A stretch of 15,670 nucleotides of DNA from Alphaproteobacteria bacterium (lineage in GTDB: Bacteria > Pseudomonadota > Alphaproteobacteria > Rickettsiales > RI-342). Location: NCBI GenBank assembly GCA_020851915.1, contig JADZBT010000104.1, positions 1 to 15,670 of the forward strand. Direction: 5' to 3'. The translations under genes were made by a program, and so were the position numbers. The notes below the pieces were generated by a model. The model was given only the letters and a program-made list of their open reading frames with translations. It was not told where the DNA came from and made no database searches. This document shows positions 1 to 6,405 of the stretch, piece by piece (within the stretch, counting starts at the first letter, position 1; every line of letters begins with the position of its first letter).

Positions 1-795
1 CCCGTTGGTGAGCTTTTTGCCGTAGCTCACCCCATCCGCGCCGATGGCGAGGATGTGCGTATTCGGGCGCTCCTTCAGGATGATCTCCGCTGCGCGCATG
101 AATGTCGGGAAGCCGCGATAGGGCTCGAAATTGCGCGCCACATAGGTCACCACTTCATCCTTGCGGGTGAGCGTGACGCCCGACGGCGTGGTTACTTTCA
201 CGTTCTCGTTGGGCGCGAGCAGGTCGGTGTCGATGCCGTCATGGATGACGGAGATGCGATGGTAATATTCCTTGGGGTGCTGCTTGAGCTGCCAGAAGGT
301 CGGGCAGAAACCCCAGTCGCAATATTGCAGGGCGAAGAGGTTGGTCGCGTTCTTGGTGCGGATGCGCGCGTCGTCGTCCGGCGTGGTCTTCTCGTCCGGC
401 GCAAAATTCACGTCCGCGCCCTCGGCATGGTAGAAGAACTCGAAGAAATTCAGTATCGGCGCGGAGGGAAACAGATCTTTCATGTACATCGTGTCGCCCC
501 AGCCGGGATGCGCGACGATCACGTCGGGCACGAAGCCTTCTTCCTCTTTCAGCTTCTTGCAGACGCGCCAGACCTCCTGCCCCTGCAATACGCTGCGCGC
601 GACGCCCGTGAGGTAGCGGTGCGTATGCGGCGATGGCTCGCTGCGTACCTTGTAGGTGACGCGGTGCACGCCGGGGATCTCGATGTCATCACGCTTGGTG
701 ACGAACACCACCGTGTTGTCGGGATTCTCGGCAAGGGCACGGCAGCTATGCTTGAACTGGCCGGGCATGTTGGGATGGAGAAACAGGACTTTCAA
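1..795 (-). CDS. Glycosyltransferase family 4 (group 1), N-terminal 265 residues, cut by window edge
   Basis: Likely a cytoplasmic or membrane-associated GT-B glycosyltransferase that transfers a sugar from a nucleotide-sugar donor during polysaccharide or glycan synthesis; donor and acceptor cannot be read from the sequence. The product opens with a Rossmann strand and the family signature MKVLFLHPNMPGQF (residues 1-14), as in the N-terminal domain of this GT4 branch. Residues 218-234 (YVARNFEPYRGF...) mark entry into the C-terminal GT1 domain, and the frame is open to base 1. I chose TTG at 795-793: AAGGAA lies 5 bases upstream (801-806), an in-frame TAA sits at 814-816, and the next ATG (codon 10) would delete the first strand. 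It lies 102 bp downstream of the short TadG-like gene on the same strand, so it may be the distal gene of that group. Family assignment is strong; substrate is unknown. Confidence 0.88.
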   Translation of the reverse strand, partial: MKVLFLHPNMPGQFKHSCRALAENPDNTVVFVTKRDDIEIPGVHRVTYKVRSEPSPHTHRYLTGVARSVLQGQEVWRVCKKLKEEEGFVPDVIVAHPGWGDTMYMKDLFPSAPILNFFEFFYHAEGADVNFAPDEKTTPDDDARIRTKNATNLFALQYCDWGFCPTFWQLKQHPKEYYHRISVIHDGIDTDLLAPNENVKVTTPSGVTLTRKDEVVTYVARNFEPYRGFPTFMRAAEIILKERPNTHILAIGADGVSYGKKLTNG

Positions 796-860
796 TGATG
801 TTCCTTTGCGATATTAGTTATCCGTAGGGTGCGCTTCCCGGCGACAGCATCCGGAAACCA

Positions 861-881
861 GCAACTAGTAACTAGCAACTA
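861..881. repeat. Three tandem heptamers (TAGTTGC type)
   Basis: On the minus strand the unit is TAGTTGC, TAGTTAC, TAGTTGC at 881-875, 874-868 and 867-861, followed by a degenerate TGGTTTC. It lies in the 102 bp between the short TadG-like stop and the glycosyltransferase start. No role can be assigned. It resembles the short heptameric repeats that accumulate between genes in some bacteria. Confidence 0.7.
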
Positions 882-897
882 AGCATGGCTCAGGCAA

Positions 898-1878
898 TTA
901 TTTCTCCACCGGAACACCGGATTTACGCACTTCCGGGCGTTCGCCGGAAAGTGCCCAGAGTATCTCGGCGGCGCAGTCGGCAGTGGTGATATTGGCCTGC
1001 CACCCTTGGGGCCGCGTGCCGATCGCGCAATAGGGAAGCCCGAGCGCATCGCCCGACACGCTGGCCGTAGCCGCAGAGCGCGCGGCTTCGCTGTCGATGC
1101 AGGAACTATCCGTCACGAATACGAAATGGCCGGAGGCCGATTGATCGGCAGGAGCGGGTGTCGCGTTGCCGTCCGCACGCGCATGCACGCGCGTATCGAG
1201 GCCATAATACATCAGGTCGGGACGGGGCATATTGAGTGAGAGCAGCAGACGCCGAAGGGTCGAGGCCAATGCCCGCATGCGGGGGCCGGGCTGCTGCTCG
1301 CTGCGGCAGTCGAGCAGGAATGATACCCCGGCATTCTGGCCGATCGGCAATGAGGGCGCGTGGGCATCGCGCGTAAAAAACGGCAGCAACTTGCCGGATT
1401 GGGTGGTGATCGTTGCTGCGGGCTTATCTCCGCTGAACGTCTTGCTTTGCGGCGTGCTGGCGTCGAACACCAGTATCTCCTGCCCGGCGTTGTTATGCTC
1501 GATGGCCACGCGGGTGACCAGCGCATCCTTCAACTCATTGAGCTCGCCACCGCGCACACAATCCTGAACATATAGCCGCATGCGCTCCAGCGCCTCCTCG
1601 GGCTTGATACGCGGGTTGGGGAGGAGGAGTCCGTCCGTCTTGGCGCGTATCCCCGCGCCTGCGCCCTTGCGGATGGCGAAATAGGTGTATTCCGCCGCCG
1701 CGTAATTGGCGCAGTTGGCGAGCTTCGCCTCGAGGTTGGACTGATCCTTGAAGCTGAGGCCGGTATCGATGGTAAGCGCGAAGATGCCGACGAACAGCAG
1801 CAGCACGGCAAACGCCGCCATCACCATCAACGAACCGCGCTGGTCGGAAAGGAATGCGCGCATGATATTTCCCGTCAT
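898..1878 (-). CDS. Short TadG-like pilus-assembly protein, paralogue of the upstream 1012-residue gene
   Basis: Probable inner-membrane-anchored TadG-like protein of 326 residues, with the bulk in the periplasm. Residues 8-38 form the usual Tad N-terminus: basic stretch, RG, then one hydrophobic helix. Residues ~20-230 align with the N-terminal part of the long neighbour, sharing the ANCANYAA segment, YVQDCVRGGELNELKDA and the QSGKL(L/V)PF(F/Y)T block. Residues 250-326 align with that protein's last 72 residues, including DCAAE(I/F)xWAxxGERxEVRK. The vWA-like first strand (FLLDCRSEQQ, residues 187-196) lacks the DxSxS metal site, and the middle of the vWA fold is missing. I chose ATG at 1878 because GGGAG lies 8 bases upstream; TTG at 1893 and ATG at 1863 are alternatives. 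A terminator-like hairpin lies just upstream, so expression may be uncoupled from the operon. It could be a functional minor form or a decaying duplicate; the frame is intact. Confidence 0.82.
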   Translation of the reverse strand: MTGNIMRAFLSDQRGSLMVMAAFAVLLLFVGIFALTIDTGLSFKDQSNLEAKLANCANYAAAEYTYFAIRKGAGAGIRAKTDGLLLPNPRIKPEEALERMRLYVQDCVRGGELNELKDALVTRVAIEHNNAGQEILVFDASTPQSKTFSGDKPAATITTQSGKLLPFFTRDAHAPSLPIGQNAGVSFLLDCRSEQQPGPRMRALASTLRRLLLSLNMPRPDLMYYGLDTRVHARADGNATPAPADQSASGHFVFVTDSSCIDSEAARSAATASVSGDALGLPYCAIGTRPQGWQANITTADCAAEILWALSGERPEVRKSGVPVEK

Positions 1879-1895
1879 TGGCCGGACTCCCAAAA

Positions 1896-1936
1896 CACAA
1901 GGGGCAGGTGTTCACGAATGAACACCTGCCCCTGTG
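1896..1936 (-). terminator. Terminator-like hairpin between the two TadG-like genes
   Basis: A perfect 15 bp stem AGGGGCAGGTGTTCA pairs with its complement around a 4-base loop (1900-1914 with 1919-1933). One bulged base allows three more pairs (1896-1898 with 1934-1936). Read on the minus strand the loop is TTCG and the stem is followed by TGTGTTTT, giving an intrinsic-terminator shape with a modest T tract. The GGGAG of the short TadG-like gene begins a few bases later, so the element could act as an attenuator or partial terminator. Confidence 0.7.
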
Positions 1937-1942
1937 GTAGTG

Positions 1943-1974
1943 TGGAAATAGCCATCAGGCAATGGCTATTTCCA
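1943..1974 (-). repeat. Second perfect inverted repeat after the long TadG-like gene
   Basis: Arms TGGAAATAGCCAT (1943-1955) and ATGGCTATTTCCA (1962-1974) are perfectly complementary over 13 bp around a 6-base loop. It begins 11 bases after the TAA of the long TadG-like gene and is followed by the 1896-1936 hairpin after only 6 bases. No T tract follows it, so it is more likely a 3'-end mRNA stabiliser or part of a double-hairpin attenuator than a terminator by itself. Confidence 0.7.
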
Positions 1975-1985
1975 TCATATGGTTA

Positions 1986-4900
1986 TTACATGTTCTTCTT
2001 TCGAACCTCCTGGCGCTCGCCCATGATCGCCCAGATGAACTCGGCCGCACAGTCTTCCGGCGTCACGGTGTAACCGCCACTGCTGTTGCCGATGACGCAA
2101 CCCGAATTGCCGATCAGGTCTCCCGAGATTGCTCCCTCAGTAGAGAGGTCGGCGAAGTCCTTACAGCCGGTGGACTCGTTCGTGATCACCATGAAGTAAT
2201 CCACTGCGCCCTTGACTTTGGAGAAGACCTGCTTGGTCATGCTCCGCACGTCACCGCCGGGATTCCTTGCATCCATCAGTTTCAGGGTGGTTTCATCCAC
2301 CTGACCGGGGCCCTCCGTGCCGGCGTTGGAGTTGGCGAACCAGTTCACCTTATGCCCTTGGAACGAGGTGGAGGCGTCTGACCCGTACGCACCGGCTGTT
2401 GGGCAACTGCCCACATAGATCAGTGCCGTGCGGTCATCCGCTTTGGCCGCACCCAGAAGGCGGTAGAGTCCGGCATTCATCAGCGGCCCCTCGTTGCCGC
2501 CATGACCCGTGTGGATCGTGTAGGCGTTGTAGGTGAGCTGATCGAGCACAGAGTCGAGGCTATCCATCGCCACGGGGATATTCTCCGCAGTGAAGTTTTC
2601 ATCCTTCTTCTTTACGGTCTCCAGATTGGAGATCGCGTTGCTGGTGATCTGCATGGTCATACCGGTTGCCTGTATGGGTTTTACGCGTTCCCCTTCGGAT
2701 ATCGGTATTACGCCCACCGCGCGCTCTCCAACACTTACCTGATCGCCGTTGAAGGCCGCGATACCCGTACCACTGGCGAACGCATTGGTTTCCCGCAGCG
2801 CACTTGAACCTGCCTCGGGGAAGAACGGATAGCCGTCCGCAGCGGTGATGACCACATAGTCTTCGCCTTTTACTCCATTACCCGGGCTCGATGTGTCGCT
2901 CGGAATGGCGTCGAACAGATCCAGCGGGCTCATGCCGGGCTCTTCCGCATTGCGATAGGATTCGACCGCAACGTCGGAGAGCTTCATGTATTCCGCAGGA
3001 ATCACGTTGGTCGGTATGATATCCTGAGACCAAGCGTACGCCGTGAGATAGCCCCCATTGGGATTATTACACATCAGGTCGCCCCATTTGTCGGTATCGT
3101 TACCGCCCGGAGATGCTCCATATCCGGTGTAACCCTTTCCATCGTCACCTTTCCCTCCTGGCTGGAGGTTGCCGTATTGCTTCTCGCCGCCAACACCACC
3201 CCACGCCCAGGGGCCGTTAGGGCCAACGCTTGCCGTTACCGGAGGGTTAGGCCTGCCAGGTACGACGTCGGACACTGTCATGGTGCGCTTCAGCCCCGTG
3301 ACCGCCACGCGTATCTGATAGTACCCTTCCGGCATGTTGCAGTTCACTTTTCCTACAGGTTCTTCGGGCGTCGCACATCCCGGGCGCGCGAAGGTAATCT
3401 TGTAGGCGGAACCGTTGCCACCCGGAGGCGCTCCGAGCTGGCATCCGAGCGTATTCGCAGCCGCCGTGCTGTTGGACGTACCGGAAACCAGCGGGCGTCC
3501 TGCTGCGTCACCATGTGGGTGACCGTATGCGCCGGTCGCACCGCCCTTCAGGCCATTTGCCATCCAGCCGCATGCCCAGTTCCACGATTTATCCGTGTTC
3601 TTTTTGACCAGCGGAGAGAATTCGCCGGTCTGGTGTTGCACACCGCTAAGCTTGATCTTTTCCATGGAACCTTCCAGCTTCACCTGCTGCGCTGCGGACA
3701 CCGGCGTGCCATCAAGATTGGCAACCAGATAGGCCGTCCACTTCAGATAGTCCTTGGGTTCCTTATAGGTATGTCCGGTGTCCCGCACATTCTTCGGGCA
3801 GGAGATCGACCATTTGCCCTGATACACGTCACCGCCCTTCAGCTTGCGCTCGAACCACGTGGTTTCGCACCAGCTGATACAACATTTTTTGTTAGGATTT
3901 TTCTTGGTGGGGCAGTCTTCGTGTTCTTCGCAACTACGGTTATTGCGGCCGATATAGCAATGGCGGGGATCTCTTATACAAGCTTGTATGGCGTTATTGT
4001 ACGCCCTGTGAGCTGCGGCGTTATCGCTGTCGCAAACGCTGACAGATCCCTGTTCTCGCCACTCGTAACAGGTCTTTTGCGGGGCATCGACCCTCTCATA
4101 CGTCCACACTGGATTGCTGTCGCAGCGGCGCGTGTTAGGAGCGTAGACGCTCGCGACGAACGGCCAGGAGCGGATGGTGGCGGAGTTGCCGTGGCCGGAG
4201 CCTGCTAACATAGAAGCATTGTCATCCAGCATGCCGCCCGACCAGCCGATCTCCTGAACCTGACGGTTGGAGATGGGTTCTGGCTGGTCGGCGGGGATAT
4301 TGCCCGTCTGCATGCCGACGCGCAGGCCGTCGAGGCCCACCATCTGGAGCGTGGCGAAGGCTTCCTTTGCCTTTGCCGTGAACGCTTCCAATCCTTGCCC
4401 GATGTTTTTCATGCCGTTGTAATTCAGCGGGAATACGACCATCGCGGCCATTTTCAGTTGCTGTTCTTCGCTCACCTCCGGCGGAGTGCTGCCGGTGTAG
4501 AACGGCACGAGCTTACCCGACTGGGTCTTGACCACGGCGTGATCCTTGCCCTTGCCGCTGAAGGTACTGTTCTGCGGGGTGGTGGCGTCGAATACCAGAA
4601 TGGCCTGATTCACGGAATTATATTCGATGCGGCCGGCGGGAACCTTCGCGTCCTTCAACTCGTTCAGTTCACCTGCGCGTACGCAATCCTGCACATAAGC
4701 GCCCAGCAGCTTGAGAACCGCGCCTTCTTCCATATTGGTCTTGGGGAGCACCAGATTATCGTTGGGGCGATCGCTGGCGCCTGTGGCCTTGCGGATCTTC
4801 CAGTAGGTATATTCGCTGGCGGCGTAGTTCGCGCAGTTGGCGAGCTTCGCCTCGATGTTCGACTGATCCTTGTAGCTGATACCCGTGTCGATCGAGAGTG

Positions 4901-5024
4901 CGAACACGCCGATGAACAGCAGGAATATGCCGATGGCGGCGAATATCATCAACGCACCGCGCTCATCGCGCATGTAATCGCGCATGTAACGGGAAAAGAT
5001 CATATTATTATGAGAGTTCTTCAT
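1986..5024 (-). CDS. Very large TadG-like pilus-assembly protein with Cys-rich insertion
   Basis: A 1012-residue, single-pass inner-membrane protein with a large periplasmic part, related to TadG of Flp/Tad pilus systems. Residues 12-45 give the basic N-terminus, ERG and the membrane helix. Residues ~192-245 are a vWA-like first strand and helix (VVFPLNYNGMKNIG) in which DxSGS has become NxNGM, so metal binding is probably lost. A second vWA-like block includes YNAYTIHTGHGGNEGPLMNA (~residues 845-875), and the last strand is near FMVITNEST (944-952). Residues 301-409 hold 11 cysteines, and a Gly/Pro-rich stretch follows later. Start: ATG at 5024 has AAGGAG (5035-5040) overlapping the stop of the upstream TadE-like gene; the TTG at 5045 has no Shine-Dalgarno. 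TadG proteins are usually several hundred residues, so this one is long. The extra ~695 residues are absent from the short paralogue downstream. Family call is good; the role of the insertion is unknown. Confidence 0.85.
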   Translation of the reverse strand: MKNSHNNMIFSRYMRDYMRDERGALMIFAAIGIFLLFIGVFALSIDTGISYKDQSNIEAKLANCANYAASEYTYWKIRKATGASDRPNDNLVLPKTNMEEGAVLKLLGAYVQDCVRAGELNELKDAKVPAGRIEYNSVNQAILVFDATTPQNSTFSGKGKDHAVVKTQSGKLVPFYTGSTPPEVSEEQQLKMAAMVVFPLNYNGMKNIGQGLEAFTAKAKEAFATLQMVGLDGLRVGMQTGNIPADQPEPISNRQVQEIGWSGGMLDDNASMLAGSGHGNSATIRSWPFVASVYAPNTRRCDSNPVWTYERVDAPQKTCYEWREQGSVSVCDSDNAAAHRAYNNAIQACIRDPRHCYIGRNNRSCEEHEDCPTKKNPNKKCCISWCETTWFERKLKGGDVYQGKWSISCPKNVRDTGHTYKEPKDYLKWTAYLVANLDGTPVSAAQQVKLEGSMEKIKLSGVQHQTGEFSPLVKKNTDKSWNWACGWMANGLKGGATGAYGHPHGDAAGRPLVSGTSNSTAAANTLGCQLGAPPGGNGSAYKITFARPGCATPEEPVGKVNCNMPEGYYQIRVAVTGLKRTMTVSDVVPGRPNPPVTASVGPNGPWAWGGVGGEKQYGNLQPGGKGDDGKGYTGYGASPGGNDTDKWGDLMCNNPNGGYLTAYAWSQDIIPTNVIPAEYMKLSDVAVESYRNAEEPGMSPLDLFDAIPSDTSSPGNGVKGEDYVVITAADGYPFFPEAGSSALRETNAFASGTGIAAFNGDQVSVGERAVGVIPISEGERVKPIQATGMTMQITSNAISNLETVKKKDENFTAENIPVAMDSLDSVLDQLTYNAYTIHTGHGGNEGPLMNAGLYRLLGAAKADDRTALIYVGSCPTAGAYGSDASTSFQGHKVNWFANSNAGTEGPGQVDETTLKLMDARNPGGDVRSMTKQVFSKVKGAVDYFMVITNESTGCKDFADLSTEGAISGDLIGNSGCVIGNSSGGYTVTPEDCAAEFIWAIMGERQEVRKKNM

Positions 5025-5034
5025 AGAGAGCGTT

Positions 5035-5040
5035 CTCCTT
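5035..5040 (-). promoter_or_regulatory. Ribosome binding site overlapping a stop codon, sets the start of the long TadG-like gene
   Basis: AAGGAG shares the AA of the upstream TadE-like stop codon (TAA, 5041-5039) and lies 10 bases before ATG 5024. It decides the start against the in-frame TTG at 5045 and indicates translational coupling. Confidence 0.75.
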
Positions 5041-5590
5041 ACCAATTCATCACATATCGCATCGGCGCAAACGCTTCCGCGTTGATGCGACCGTCTTCAC
5101 TCAACAAATCCAGAAAACTGAACAGGGGATTGTAGCTACAGGACACTTCCACCACCATGAACTGCCCCCGTCCGACGTTGCTGCCCACGCTGCCGCAGGA
5201 TGCGGACGCCTGCGCGCTTCCGTCCCCGCCCGTGCCATATCCGCACTGGCCGCTTTTATAGCTATGGGTATATATCGCTTTCTGCCCCGTCGTCGCGCCG
5301 CAGAAGGCGATGGAAACATTGAATCCGTGGATGCCGCCGACCTTCTCGGTCGCGGTCAATATGCTGGTGACCTCGTCGCGCAGCTCCCACTTCGGCAGTG
5401 CGCTGACCACGATGGCCAGCTGATTGGAGATCTTGTTCATGCGCTCCTTGGCGCTGAGCACGCTGGTGACTTCCACCAGCCCGAACAGGCACAGGAACAG
5501 GAATGGGATGATGATCGCCGCTTCGATCAGCGCCGTACCGCTGCGGTCTTTGAGCAGAAAATTCGATAGATAGCGGGTGAGCGCGTTCAT
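5039..5590 (-). CDS. TadE-like pseudopilin-type protein (second copy)
   Basis: A 183-residue TadE/TadF-type minor pseudopilin that should sit in the inner membrane and help Tad pilus assembly. Residues 14-41 (KDRSGTALIEAAIIIPFLFL...) show the signature: basic residues, (R)SG, a conserved Glu at position 23 and a ~20-residue hydrophobic helix, as in pilin-like N-termini. The periplasmic part has four cysteines (FCGA, QCGYG, SCGS, SCSY) in a Gly/Ser-rich context, so disulfides are possible. I chose ATG at 5590, with AGGA about 8 bases upstream inside the previous gene; ATG 5599 abuts the GGAGG and is unlikely. The start follows the previous stop by 2 bp, and its own stop overlaps the next gene's ribosome binding site, so it belongs to one transcription unit. 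Confidence 0.85.
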   Translation of the reverse strand: MNALTRYLSNFLLKDRSGTALIEAAIIIPFLFLCLFGLVEVTSVLSAKERMNKISNQLAIVVSALPKWELRDEVTSILTATEKVGGIHGFNVSIAFCGATTGQKAIYTHSYKSGQCGYGTGGDGSAQASASCGSVGSNVGRGQFMVVEVSCSYNPLFSFLDLLSEDGRINAEAFAPMRYVMNW

Positions 5591-5592
5591 AA

Positions 5593-6168
5593 TTAGCATC
5601 CTCCCCCCGATTCCGTGCGGCCCGAGAGCGTGCCGAACGCCTCATTACGCACAATATTCGCTACGTGAAAATGAATGCTCTCGCCGAAGCCTTCGCCGAG
5701 GAAGCTGTCCATTTTCAGCAGGGGATTGAATACCGGCCATTCGTATTCTGCCTCGTACAGCACCACTTCCTGGCCCTGTCCCCAGTTGATGTCGCTGCTG
5801 GGCGCGGCAGTCACCGGTGCGATCGTCAGTTTGAAGTTGCCGCCGCAGGGATCAACGAACCCGGCGGACTGTTTCGCGATGAGCGTCTTGATGTTCGCCA
5901 TGTTCATCATGTTCGATTGTTTGCACTCGCCGCCCGTCACTTCGTTGTCGATGCAGCCGACCATCGCGGCGCGGGCCATCTGCGACATCGCGTTGTCGAT
6001 GACGTTGTTGCCGAACTTGACCAGCCCGTATTCCACGATGCCCATGAACAGGAAAATGAATACCGGGAACACAAAGGCGAATTCAATCGCCACCGCGCCA
6101 CGCGTGTCAGCGTGACTGCTTCTCAATCTGGTCAATAGTGGGTTCATAACCTGGCTTTTCTGTTTCAC
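5593..6168 (-). CDS. TadE-like pseudopilin-type protein (first gene of the pilus-type operon)
   Basis: A 191-residue TadE-like protein, predicted to be inner-membrane anchored with a periplasmic C-terminal part. Residues 20-48 (ADTRGAVAIEFAFVFPVFIF...) carry the RGxxxxEF signature with the conserved Glu at 29, leading into a hydrophobic helix. The remainder resembles TadE C-termini (YEWPVFNPLL, residues ~140-150) and has Cys at GCIDN, GECKQ and DPCGG, then ends SGGGC. The start is uncertain: GTG at 6168 has AAGGGG (6177-6182) 8 bases upstream and was chosen; ATG at 6147 gives 184 residues but has only a close AGG. It leads the minus-strand group and is divergent from lysS. Genes for the Tad ATPase, platform proteins, secretin and Flp pilin are not in the window, so whether this set serves a full Tad machine elsewhere is open. 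Confidence 0.85.
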   Translation of the reverse strand: MKQKSQVMNPLLTRLRSSHADTRGAVAIEFAFVFPVFIFLFMGIVEYGLVKFGNNVIDNAMSQMARAAMVGCIDNEVTGGECKQSNMMNMANIKTLIAKQSAGFVDPCGGNFKLTIAPVTAAPSSDINWGQGQEVVLYEAEYEWPVFNPLLKMDSFLGEGFGESIHFHVANIVRNEAFGTLSGRTESGGGC

Positions 6169-6245
6169 GCCCAATGCCCCTTAATATTACCAAAACACGT
6201 GCCGCGCCGCCAAGCGAATGTACGATTGGCCGACGCCGGGAGCGC

Positions 6246-6251
6246 GTTATA
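6246..6251 (-). promoter_or_regulatory. Candidate -10 box for the TadE/TadG operon
   Basis: TATAAC on the minus strand, about 80 bp upstream of the first TadE-like start. No convincing -35 hexamer lies 16-18 bp upstream, which would suit an activator-dependent promoter. The CtrA-type palindrome is centred about 45 bp upstream of it. Confidence 0.35.
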
Positions 6252-6284
6252 CTCTCCGTGTGTAAGTTAAGTGTCGCACAAAAG

Positions 6285-6303
6285 GGTTAATAAAATTTTA
6301 ACC
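6285..6303. promoter_or_regulatory. CtrA-type binding site (TTAA-N7-TTAACC) as a perfect palindrome
   Basis: GGTTAA, seven A/T bases, then TTAACC gives a perfect inverted repeat that also matches the alphaproteobacterial CtrA full-site consensus TTAA-N7-TTAA(C). It sits in the divergent region between the TadE-like operon and lysS, 39 bp upstream of the lysS -35 candidate. CtrA activates pilin transcription in Caulobacter, so control of the pilus-type operon is the more natural reading. Site identity is seen; binding is inferred. Confidence 0.6.
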
Positions 6304-6341
6304 AAATGTGACGCTTTAGTGACAAATATGCAGAAAAATGC

Positions 6342-6369
6342 TTGTATCCCAGCAGGTTTCTAATAGAAT
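6342..6369 (+). promoter_or_regulatory. Candidate sigma-70 promoter of lysS
   Basis: TTGTAT (6342-6347) and TAGAAT (6364-6369) are separated by 16 bp. The -10 matches TATAAT at 5 of 6 positions. A transcript would start near 6376 and leave a leader of about 30 bases before the chosen lysS start. Confidence 0.5.
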
Positions 6370-6405
6370 CGCCCTCCCGTAAACGCTATGAAATCCCAAG
6401 GTAAA

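Noticed and set aside
55..798. Open frame of 247 codons on the plus strand
   Set aside because: It is antisense to the glycosyltransferase frame, which has clear family signatures; the plus-strand translation is His/Arg/Val-rich with no recognisable motif.
3177..5135. Plus-strand open frames of 343 and 246 codons opposite the long TadG-like gene
   Set aside because: Both are antisense shadows. The minus strand is one continuous frame with TadG similarity at both ends and a good ribosome binding site.
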